This document shows, piece after piece, positions 8,284 to 15,378 of a stretch of 27,951 bases of DNA. The DNA comes from Oceanococcus sp041619555 (GTDB taxonomy: Bacteria > Pseudomonadota > Gammaproteobacteria > Nevskiales > Oceanococcaceae), in assembly GCA_041619555.1 (NCBI GenBank), contig JBFKDQ010000050.1, positions 1-27,951 on the forward strand, written 5' to 3'. Position numbers and translations under genes: made by a program. The notes below the pieces were generated by a model, which saw only the letters and a list, made by a program, of their open reading frames with translations, was not told where the DNA came from and did no database searches. The stretch's first letter is position 1, and each line of letters starts with the position of its first letter.

Positions 8284-9656
8284 AGGAAACTGATTCCGAC
8301 CTGGAACAGCCGCTCCACCGCCGCCGTATGCTTCTTGTTGACCAGAAACACGATCACATGGTCTTCGGACTCGATGACCGTGTCATGGTGGGCGATGATG
8401 ACCTTGTCGTTGCGCACCAGCGCCCCGACGCTGGCGCCTTCCGGCCAGCTGATCTCATCGACCCGGCGACCGACCACCCTGGAGCTGCGCTGATCGCCAT
8501 GGGCGACCGCCTCGATCGCTTCCGCCGCCCCCCGCCGCAGGCTGTGGACTCGCACCACATCGCCGCGCCGTACATGCGCCAGCAGGGCGCTGACCGTCGA
8601 TTGCTGCGGCGAGATCGCGATGTCGACATCGCGCTCCTCGACCAGATCCAGGTAGGCCGGACGGTTGATCAGGGACAACACGCGCTTGGCCCCCAGCCGT
8701 TTGGCCAGCATCGCGGACAGGATGTTCGCCTCATCATCATTGGTGACGGCGCAGAAGACATCGGCATGCTCGATGTTCTCCTCGATCAGCAGATTCTCGT
8801 TGGCCGCATCACCGGCCAGCACGATGGTATTGCTCAGCCGCTCCGACAGATAGCGCGCCCGATCGCGGTCCCGCTCGATCAGACGCACGCGGCAGCGCTG
8901 CTCCAGGGCCTGGGCGAGGCGCAGGCCAATGTTACCACCCCCGGCCAACAGGACCCGTTTAACCGGCTTGTCCAGACGCCGCATTTCCGCCATGACCTTG
9001 GAAATGTCCTCGCGTGCGGCGACGAAAAACACCTCGTCACTGGCCTCGACCACGGTATCGCCTTCCGGCATGATCGGCTTGCCACGGCGATAAATCGCCG
9101 CGACCCGGCAATCCACGCCCGGGATGTGGGCGGCCAGTTCGCGCAATTCCTGGCCGATCAGCGGACCGCCATACAGCGCTTTGACCCCGACCAGCCGCAC
9201 CCGGCCCATGGCGAAATCCACCACTTGCAGCGCCCCGGGATATTCGATCAGACGGGTGATGTAATCCGTGACCAGCTGCTCCGGACTGATCTGCATGTCG
9301 ACGGGCATCGCATCCTGCGCGAACAGGACACCGCCGCGCCGCTGATATTCCGATGCGCGCACGCGGGCGATCTTGGTCGGGGTCTGGAACATCGAATAGG
9401 CGACCTGACAGGCCACCAGATTGATTTCATCGCTGTCGGTCACCGCGATGACCATGTCCGCATCATCCGCCCCGGCTCGCTCCAGCACATCCGGGTGCGA
9501 GGCGAAACCATGCACGGTGCGGATGTCCAGCCGATCCTGAAGCTCCTGCAGCAATCCGCTGTTCATGTCCACGACGGTGACGTCGTTGTTCTCGCCGGCC
9601 AGATTTTCCGCCAGGGTTGAACCGACCTGGCCGGCGCCCAATATGATGATCTTCAT
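8280..9656 (-). CDS. trkA: Trk potassium uptake regulatory subunit TrkA
   Basis: A peripheral cytoplasmic NAD(H)/nucleotide-binding protein that gates TrkH. The 458 residues contain two tandem RCK units, as in E. coli TrkA. The first Rossmann motif is IILGAGQVGSTLAENL at the N-terminus and the second is VLLAGGGNIGLRLAQALE near 235-252. Each is followed by a TrkA-C domain; the acidic residue at the end of the second strand (VDMN and IERD) suits NAD binding. It starts 16 bases after the rsmB stop, extending the conserved def-fmt-rsmB-trkA order. Its stop overlaps the trkH start. Confidence 0.97.
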   Translation of the reverse strand: MKIIILGAGQVGSTLAENLAGENNDVTVVDMNSGLLQELQDRLDIRTVHGFASHPDVLERAGADDADMVIAVTDSDEINLVACQVAYSMFQTPTKIARVRASEYQRRGGVLFAQDAMPVDMQISPEQLVTDYITRLIEYPGALQVVDFAMGRVRLVGVKALYGGPLIGQELRELAAHIPGVDCRVAAIYRRGKPIMPEGDTVVEASDEVFFVAAREDISKVMAEMRRLDKPVKRVLLAGGGNIGLRLAQALEQRCRVRLIERDRDRARYLSERLSNTIVLAGDAANENLLIEENIEHADVFCAVTNDDEANILSAMLAKRLGAKRVLSLINRPAYLDLVEERDVDIAISPQQSTVSALLAHVRRGDVVRVHSLRRGAAEAIEAVAHGDQRSSRVVGRRVDEISWPEGASVGALVRNDKVIIAHHDTVIESEDHVIVFLVNKKHTAAVERLFQVGISFL

Positions 9657-9672
9657 GAATCGCTTGAGCCGC

Positions 9673-10992
9673 TCATTGCTTCATTAGCACCGCGTAATAG
9701 AACCCTTCCAGCGCGCGATCCGGCGCGATCCGCCAACCATATGCGCTGGCCTGACCTGCCGGCAGCTCAATTCTGGCAGGCTTTGCATCGGCATGCGCGG
9801 CGACGAAGGCCTGCACCACCGCATCATTTTCTGCGACGAGGATGGAACAGGTGCTGTACAGCAGCAGTCCGCCCGGCTTGAGTTGCGGCCACAAGGCCTC
9901 CAGCAGGGCGCCCTGCTGCTGCGCCAGACGCGGAATATCGTCCGCACGGCGCAAGCTCTTGATGTCCGGATGACGGCCGATGACGCCGGTTCCGCTGCAG
10001 GGTGCATCGAGCAGGATCCGGTCGTAGGCCTGCACCCAGGGCCCGGCCTGCGCGACATCACCCACATGCAATTCGGCCTCCAGACCATGGCGGGCAAGAT
10101 TCTCCGCCACCCGCGCCAGACGGGCCGCATCGACATCAACCGCCACGCAATGAATCCCGGGCTGAAGTTCCAGCATGTGCATGGTCTTGCCGCCGGGCGC
10201 CGCACAGGCGTCCAGCACCTGCTGACCGGAGGCCAGGCGCAGCAGGCTCGCCGCCATCTGCGCCGCCGCCCCCTGCACCGCGACGCGGCCCGCGTCATGG
10301 CCCGGCAGTTCCTGCAGGGCAACGGTCTGCTCCAGCACCAGCCCATCTTCGCCCCAGGCTTCGGCGGCTATGCCCAGCTCGGCCAGCTGCGCACGGTAGT
10401 CATCACGGGCGCACTGCTGTCGGTTGACGCGCAGGCACAGGGCGGGCTCCACGTTGAGCGCCCCCATTACGGCCTCGGCCGCCTCGCCCCAGTCCTGGCG
10501 GATGGCCGCGTCAAGCCAGTCCGGAAATGACAGGCGCACGGCCGGCGCCAGCGGCGCCGTCTGGGGCTCGCGCAGACGCCGTCGCAACACCGCATTGACC
10601 ACCCCGCGCAGGCGCTTGGGCGCCAGCTCCACGGTCGAATTCACGGCCGCATGATCGGCCACGTCGGCAAGATCAAGCTGACAGGCACCGAGCCACAGCA
10701 GATTGTTCAGCTGCGGATCCTTGCTCGGCTTTTGCAGCAAGGCCGTCATGCTGGCTTCCAGACGCCGGCGATGACGTGCGGCATGTTGCGCCAGGCGTCG
10801 GGCAAACGCCTTGTCACGCCCGCTCAGGCCGCCGATCCCGGCGGCCTGCAGGGCCTCGGGCAGGTTCTGCCCCTGACGCAGTGCGGCCAGTGCGGACAGC
10901 ACCACCGCCCGGCTGTCCGGCGCGGCAGGCGCGCGCCTGGCGCTCGCCCCGGCCGGCTTGCCGCGTCGATACAGCGGATTATCCCTGGCCAA
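9673..10992 (-). CDS. rsmB: 16S rRNA (cytosine-967 C5)-methyltransferase RsmB (Sun/Fmu)
   Basis: Methylates C967 of 16S rRNA with S-adenosylmethionine. An N-terminal NusB-like RNA-binding domain (about residues 25-150) is followed by the methyltransferase domain: SAM site VLDACAAPGGKTMHML, and the two RNA m5C methyltransferase cysteine motifs DAPCSGTGVIGRHPDI and YSTCSI. I place the start at a TTG (10992) with an AAGGGG ribosome site 7 bases upstream. This gives 439 residues, close to the usual 429, and a 14-base overlap with the fmt stop. The ORF can be opened as far as an ATG at 11058 or a GTG at 11019, but both merely add Gly/Arg-rich sequence overlapping fmt. Confidence 0.94.
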   Translation of the reverse strand: MARDNPLYRRGKPAGASARRAPAAPDSRAVVLSALAALRQGQNLPEALQAAGIGGLSGRDKAFARRLAQHAARHRRRLEASMTALLQKPSKDPQLNNLLWLGACQLDLADVADHAAVNSTVELAPKRLRGVVNAVLRRRLREPQTAPLAPAVRLSFPDWLDAAIRQDWGEAAEAVMGALNVEPALCLRVNRQQCARDDYRAQLAELGIAAEAWGEDGLVLEQTVALQELPGHDAGRVAVQGAAAQMAASLLRLASGQQVLDACAAPGGKTMHMLELQPGIHCVAVDVDAARLARVAENLARHGLEAELHVGDVAQAGPWVQAYDRILLDAPCSGTGVIGRHPDIKSLRRADDIPRLAQQQGALLEALWPQLKPGGLLLYSTCSILVAENDAVVQAFVAAHADAKPARIELPAGQASAYGWRIAPDRALEGFYYAVLMKQ

Positions 10993-11917
10993 GAATCTGC
11001 CCCTTGAGTGTGCGCCCACGCCCCGCCTCGACCGCCCGCATGCGCCGGCCGCCGGCAAACTGCACCTCCGCCACGGTCAGGCTGCCCTGAGCACAGGCCA
11101 CCGTCATGCCGGTCTCATTCACCGCGGTGATCTCACCGGGCCGGGCCGGGCCGCGATCCTGTTCATCGACCGCGACCACCCGCCAGAGCTTGAGCGGATC
11201 GCCCGCCAGCGGGCTGCTCGCCCCCGGCCAGGGATCAAATGCGCGGATCTGCCGTGCCAGCACCGCTGCCGGCCGCTGCCAGTCAAGCTGGGCTTCGTGC
11301 TTGCCGAGCTTGTGCGCATAACAGGCACGGGCATCGTCCTGGACCTGCGGCCTGAGTTCGTTGCGCGCCAGCGCCTGCAACCAGCCCGGCAGGCGTGCTG
11401 CCCCCAGCATCGCCAGGCGATCGTGCAAGTCCCCGCTGGTGCACAGCGCATCGATCGGCAGTTGCGCGCGGGCCAGCACCGGCCCGGTGTCCAGACCGGC
11501 ATCCATCTGCATCAGACAGACCCCGGTTTCCTCATCTCCGGCCTGAATCGCGCGCTGAATCGGCGCGGCGCCGCGCCAGCGCGGCAGCAAGGAGGCATGC
11601 AGATTGACGCAGCCCAGACGCGGGATCTCCAGCACCGCCGGCGGCAGGATCTGGCCGTAGGCAATCACCACCAGCAGGTCGGGCTGCAAGGCCCGCAGTT
11701 CCTCCTGCGCCGCGGTCGCCTTCAGGCTGGGGGGCTGCCACACCGGCAAGCCGGCTTCCTGCGCGCAGGTCTTGACCGCGCTGGCCACCAGCTTGCGACC
11801 CCGGCCCGCCGGGCGGTCGGGCTGCGTCAACACCGTGCAGATCTGCAGCCGCGCCTCGATCAGCGCCGCCAGCGAGGCCGCGGCGAATGCCGGGGTGCCG
11901 GCAAATGCAATCTTCAT
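10979..11917 (-). CDS. fmt: methionyl-tRNA formyltransferase
   Basis: Formylates initiator Met-tRNA with 10-formyl-tetrahydrofolate. The 312-residue product shows the N-terminal FAGTPAFAAASL, the folate-domain hallmark NLHASLLPRWRGAAPIQ (conserved Asn, His, Ser), and the GLDTGP motif containing the catalytic-site Asp. The C-terminal OB-like tRNA-binding domain occupies about 205-310. Length matches E. coli Fmt (315). The start overlaps the def stop as ATGA. Def later removes the formyl group that Fmt adds, a partnership conserved across bacteria. Confidence 0.97.
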   Translation of the reverse strand: MKIAFAGTPAFAAASLAALIEARLQICTVLTQPDRPAGRGRKLVASAVKTCAQEAGLPVWQPPSLKATAAQEELRALQPDLLVVIAYGQILPPAVLEIPRLGCVNLHASLLPRWRGAAPIQRAIQAGDEETGVCLMQMDAGLDTGPVLARAQLPIDALCTSGDLHDRLAMLGAARLPGWLQALARNELRPQVQDDARACYAHKLGKHEAQLDWQRPAAVLARQIRAFDPWPGASSPLAGDPLKLWRVVAVDEQDRGPARPGEITAVNETGMTVACAQGSLTVAEVQFAGGRRMRAVEAGRGRTLKGQILGQG

Positions 11918-12417
11918 CCGCGCATCCGCAGTTCTTTTTCCAGCTTCTTGCGAATCCGCTCCCGTTTCAGACGGGACAGATAATCGACGAACAATTTGCC
12001 GTCCAGATGATCGATCTCATGCTGGATGCACTGGGCGAACAGGCCATCGGCTTCCATTTCGATCGGCTTGCCGTCCTTGTCCAGCGCCCGGAAGCGCACC
12101 ACATCGTAGCGCTGCACCCGATCATAGTGGCCGGGCACGGACAGGCAGCCTTCCTCCACTTCACACAGATTCTCCCCACCAATGATCTGGGGATTGATCA
12201 GGATCAGCGGCTCATCATGCTTTTCCGACAGATCCATCACGGTAAAGCGCTGATTGATTCCGACCTGGGTGGCCGCCAGACCCAGGCCTGGCGCGTCATA
12301 CATGGTTTCCAGCATGTCATCGAAGGTGCGCCAGAGGGATTTGTCGACCCGGCCTACGGGGACGGCCACCTCGCGCAGACGCGGGTCCGGAAACTTGAGG
12401 ATCGGCATTTTCGACAT
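11914..12417 (-). CDS. def: peptide deformylase
   Basis: Removes the N-formyl group from nascent proteins using a bound Fe2+ or Zn2+. All three signature motifs are intact in the 167-residue product: GLGLAATQ (44-51), EEGCLSVPG with metal ligand Cys91, and QHEIDHLDG with ligands His133 and His137 and catalytic Glu134. ATG 12417 has an AAAGAG ribosome site about 9 bases away; an ATG three codons later (12408), directly before the conserved PILKFPDPRL, is also possible. It heads the minus-strand series and diverges from the LysM gene across roughly 90 bases that must contain both promoters. The Lys/Arg-rich C-terminal helix is typical of type I deformylases. Confidence 0.97.
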   Translation of the reverse strand: MSKMPILKFPDPRLREVAVPVGRVDKSLWRTFDDMLETMYDAPGLGLAATQVGINQRFTVMDLSEKHDEPLILINPQIIGGENLCEVEEGCLSVPGHYDRVQRYDVVRFRALDKDGKPIEMEADGLFAQCIQHEIDHLDGKLFVDYLSRLKRERIRKKLEKELRMRG

Positions 12418-12436
12418 GTACGCGTACTCTTTAGGT

Positions 12437-12465
12437 TTTCCAGCGATGCGGATTAAAGTTAGGAT
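12437..12465. promoter_or_regulatory. candidate divergent promoter region def / lysM
   Basis: On the plus strand TTTCCA (12437-12442), a 17-base spacer and TAGGAT (12460-12465) form a modest sigma-70 match for the LysM gene. On the minus strand a TTTAAT -10-like hexamer (12457-12452) could serve def, without a good -35. The location between the two divergent genes is right; the matches alone are weak. Confidence 0.3.
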
Positions 12466-12507
12466 GCTGCATCATCGGCATGAGCCGAGGTGGCGAGGGA
12501 CATTTGC

Positions 12508-13587
12508 GTGCGAAATTATAAAGCCTTAATAAATTTGAAGATTGGTCGACGCGCCGCCGCCGTGCTGGCGGGCCTCCTGTTTGCAGGCCATGTGGCCGCC
12601 CAGGACCCGCCGGTCATCAACCCGGATGTGGCACTGGAATACACGGTCAAGAAAGGCGACACCCTATGGGACATCTCGGAATACTTTCTCCGCGACCCCT
12701 GGCTGTGGCCGGAATTGTGGAGCGCCAATCCCCAGGTTGCCAATCCCCATCTGATCTACCCGGGCGAAATACTTTACCTGGTCTGGATTGACGGCCGCCC
12801 GCGCCTGACGCGCAAACCGCCAGCACGCAACGAAGTCGTCCGGCTCAGCCCCCGTGCCCGCACCCTGTCGCTGGGCGCCCCCATCCCGACCATTCCGCTC
12901 GACGCGATCCGCGCCTTTCTCAATGGCCCGCGGGTGGTGGAAGAAGAGGTCCTGGAAACCGCCCCGTACATCGTTGCATTCGGCGACGAGCGCCTGCTCG
13001 GCAGCAGCGAAGCCGATTCCTATATCAAGGGCTCCCGCGAAGATGACGGCTACCGCTACAGTGTCGTGCGCAAAGGCCAGCGCTACACCGACCCGGAAAC
13101 CGGCCGCACCCTGGGCTACGAGGCGATTCCCGTGGCCCAGGCGGATGTCCAGCAGTTCGGCGACATCTCCCATGCGGTCCTGAGCCAGAGCCTGCGGGAA
13201 GTGCGCATCGAAGACAGCCTGCTACCGGCCAGCAGCCTCAACTTCGACCCCAACTTCTATCCCCATGCCCCGGAAAAACCCATCCAGGGCCAGATCATCG
13301 CGGTGTTCGATGGCGTGAGCCAGATCGGCCAGTACCAGATCGTGACCCTCAACCGCGGGCAGACGCATGGCCTGGAAAATGGCCATGTGCTGCGGGTCAA
13401 GCAGCGCGGCATCACGGTTCGCGACCCGAAGAAGTTCTTTCGCTCGAGTCTCCGCCTGCCTGAAGTCGACGCCGGCTATCTGATGGTGTTCATGACCTAC
13501 AAGGACATCAGCTACGGCCTGGTGATGCGGGCTTCGCGCCCGATCCATATCCTGGACAAGGTCACACACCCTGACAGCGAGGCCTGA
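12508..13587 (+). CDS. exported LysM-domain protein upstream of dprA
   Basis: A secreted protein of 359 residues. The chosen start is a GTG at 12508 with a GAGGGA ribosome site 7 bases upstream; an earlier in-frame GTG at 12490 lacks one. The N-terminus forms a signal peptide (Arg pair, Ala/Leu core, cleavage about residue 31 after VAA). One LysM module, beginning YTVKKGDTLWDIS at about residue 46 and ending with IYPGEILYLV, should bind peptidoglycan. The remaining about 260 residues contain no catalytic motif I recognise. Genes of this type commonly lie between def and dprA in gammaproteobacteria (as in Pseudomonas), and their role in the envelope is poorly defined. The end of the gene overlaps the most likely translated start of dprA. 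Confidence 0.88.
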   Translation: MRNYKALINLKIGRRAAAVLAGLLFAGHVAAQDPPVINPDVALEYTVKKGDTLWDISEYFLRDPWLWPELWSANPQVANPHLIYPGEILYLVWIDGRPRLTRKPPARNEVVRLSPRARTLSLGAPIPTIPLDAIRAFLNGPRVVEEEVLETAPYIVAFGDERLLGSSEADSYIKGSREDDGYRYSVVRKGQRYTDPETGRTLGYEAIPVAQADVQQFGDISHAVLSQSLREVRIEDSLLPASSLNFDPNFYPHAPEKPIQGQIIAVFDGVSQIGQYQIVTLNRGQTHGLENGHVLRVKQRGITVRDPKKFFRSSLRLPEVDAGYLMVFMTYKDISYGLVMRASRPIHILDKVTHPDSEA

Positions 13588-14689
13588 GTCCGACGAACTT
13601 GCGATCTGGCTGCGGCTGCTGACGGCACCGCAGCTGGGACCGGTCAGCCAGGGCAAACTGTTGCAGGCCCTGGGCGGCATCCAGGGTGTCGGCCGCGCCA
13701 GCCGCAGCCAGCTGCAGCAACTGGATTTGCCTGCCGTCGCCCTCGACCATCTGTGCGCGCCGCAAAGCAGTGCCACCAGCGCCGCCTCCCGCTGGCTGGA
13801 GCAGCCACGCTGCGGCCTGATCACGCGCGCCGACGCACTCTATCCCGATCGCTTACGCCAACTCCAGGACGCCCCCCAGGCCCTGTTCTATCGCGGCGAC
13901 CCGGAGCTTCTGGCAACCCAGCAACTGGCCATGGTCGGCAGCCGCAACCCGACCCCGGCCGGCGCCCGGCAGGCCCGTCTGTTCGCCCGCTACCTGAGCC
14001 AGCACGGCCTCACGATCACCAGCGGCCTGGCCATGGGCATTGATGCGGCCGCCCATGCCGGCGCCCTGGAGGCCGATGGCCTGACCCTGGCCGTCACCGG
14101 CTGCGGCCTGGACATCGTCTACCCCGCCAGCCACGCCCGACTCACCGAGCAAATTGCCGAATCCGGCCTGCTCATCAGCGAGTTTCCCCCCGGCACCCCG
14201 CCGTTGCGCGGCAATTTCCCACGCCGCAATCGGCTGATCGCCGGCCTCAGCCTGGGCACCCTGGTGGTCGAGGCCGCCCTGCGCAGCGGCTCGCTGATCA
14301 CCGCCCGATTGGCATCGGAACAGGGACGCGAGGTCTTCGCCATGCCGGGATCGGTCGACAACCCGCTGGCTCGCGGCTGCCATAATCTGATCCGCAACGG
14401 CGCCAAACTGGTGGAAACCGCCCGCGACATCCTGGAAGAATTGGCGCCGATCATAGATAATGTGTCGGTCCCTGCTGCCGCCCCGGCGACCGGGACACCC
14501 TCCAAGGTTCACGACGAGGACTACCAGCTGCTGCTGAAACATCTGGACAACGCGCCGATGAGCATCGACGTGCTGGCTGCGGCAACCGGCCTTTCCGTGA
14601 ATTCCGTTTCCTCCATGTTGCTGATACTGGAACTGCAGGGCGCCGTCGCGGTGGCGCCAGGTGGCGGATATCAGCGCAATCCGGGCTAA
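13571..14689 (+). CDS. dprA: DNA-processing protein DprA (Smf); non-canonical start
   Basis: DprA loads RecA on incoming single-stranded DNA during natural transformation. The Rossmann-like core is complete: AMVGSRNPTPAG, ITSGLAMGIDAAAH, VTGCGLDIVYP, FPRRNRLIAGLS, and VVEAALRSGSLITARLA. A C-terminal winged-helix domain (about the last 60 residues) follows a Pro/Ala linker. The first ATG/GTG/TTG in frame is a TTG at 13661, which would cut off the conserved N-terminal ELAIWLRLL...G segment. The frame is open from the TGA at 13523. The best alternative is a CTG at 13571 with AAGG 9 bases upstream; this gives 372 residues, close to E. coli Smf (374). The start is therefore inferred. The stop overlaps the smg start (TAATG). 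Confidence 0.88.
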   Translation: MTARPESDELAIWLRLLTAPQLGPVSQGKLLQALGGIQGVGRASRSQLQQLDLPAVALDHLCAPQSSATSAASRWLEQPRCGLITRADALYPDRLRQLQDAPQALFYRGDPELLATQQLAMVGSRNPTPAGARQARLFARYLSQHGLTITSGLAMGIDAAAHAGALEADGLTLAVTGCGLDIVYPASHARLTEQIAESGLLISEFPPGTPPLRGNFPRRNRLIAGLSLGTLVVEAALRSGSLITARLASEQGREVFAMPGSVDNPLARGCHNLIRNGAKLVETARDILEELAPIIDNVSVPAAAPATGTPSKVHDEDYQLLLKHLDNAPMSIDVLAAATGLSVNSVSSMLLILELQGAVAVAPGGGYQRNPG

Positions 14690-15165
14690 TGCAAGCCAAA
14701 GAATCCATACTCGACGTTCTGCTCTATCTGTTTGAAAACTATTTCGACGATGAGTTGGAACCGGTCACCGATCAGGACACGCTGGAAACCGAGCTCGAGG
14801 CGGCCGGGTTTCCGCGCGAGGAGATCGAGCACGCGTTCGACTGGCTGGCCGACCTGGAAGATCGTCGCAGCAAGCCGGAGTTGCAGTCCCGCGGCGCCAT
14901 TCGCGTGTTCGCGGACACCGAATGCCAGCGACTCAACGCCGATTGCCGCGGTTTCCTGCACCATGTCGAACGCCTCGGCATCCTCACCGCGGACAGCCGG
15001 GAAACGGTCATCGACCGCCTGCTGGCGCTGAACGACGACGATGTGGGGGCGGAACAGGCCAAATGGGTGATCCTGATGGTGCTGTTCACCCAGCCCGGCC
15101 AGGAAGATGCTTTCGCCCGCATGGAAGACCTGATCTATGACCCTCAGGGCAGCCTGATGCACTAG
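14689..15165 (+). CDS. smg: Smg family protein (DUF494)
   Basis: A 158-residue cytoplasmic protein of the Smg/DUF494 family, found next to dprA in many gammaproteobacteria; its biochemical role is unknown. Recognisable features are the N-terminal SILDVLLYLFENYF, a highly acidic helical body, and the C-terminal AKWVILMVLFTQPGQEDAFARMEDLIYD. The start ATG shares one base with the dprA stop, so the two are likely coupled. Length agrees with E. coli Smg (157). Confidence 0.93.
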   Translation: MQAKESILDVLLYLFENYFDDELEPVTDQDTLETELEAAGFPREEIEHAFDWLADLEDRRSKPELQSRGAIRVFADTECQRLNADCRGFLHHVERLGILTADSRETVIDRLLALNDDDVGAEQAKWVILMVLFTQPGQEDAFARMEDLIYDPQGSLMH

Positions 15166-15378
15166 CGGCCCGCGGGCCGCACCACCGGCACGGCGGGCGA
15201 TTCCAGGCCGCAAGCACCGCCGCCGACAGCGCCCTCGGCGCGGCGAACATCAGCCGCCGAACACCCTGGCCGGAACTCACAGCGACCGCTGCAGGCGCGC
15301 CACCGAAGATTTGACTTCGCGGCATGGCTTGGTTCAAGTTGCGCCCCTTCACTTCATAAACAGCAGATTCCTATCGGC
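15166..15378 (+). promoter_or_regulatory. smg-topA intergenic region
   Basis: A gene-free stretch of 213 bases. It begins with a perfect 16-base palindrome (15165-15180, GC only), which could form a 6-bp stem with a CGCG loop but has no T-run. Near its end is TTGACT (15311-15316), a good -35, although the -10 region at 17-18 bases is poor (TCAAGT). A topA promoter here is plausible because the following gene is not overlapped by smg. I see no ribosome site of note before topA and no small ORF worth calling. Confidence 0.3.

Noticed and set aside
8328..9620. 430-codon plus-strand ORF opposite trkA
   Set aside because: Antisense shadow of a well-conserved TrkA.
15165..15180. 16-base GC palindrome as an smg terminator
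   Set aside because: No T-run follows, and GC-only palindromes arise easily in this base composition; recorded only within the intergenic entry.
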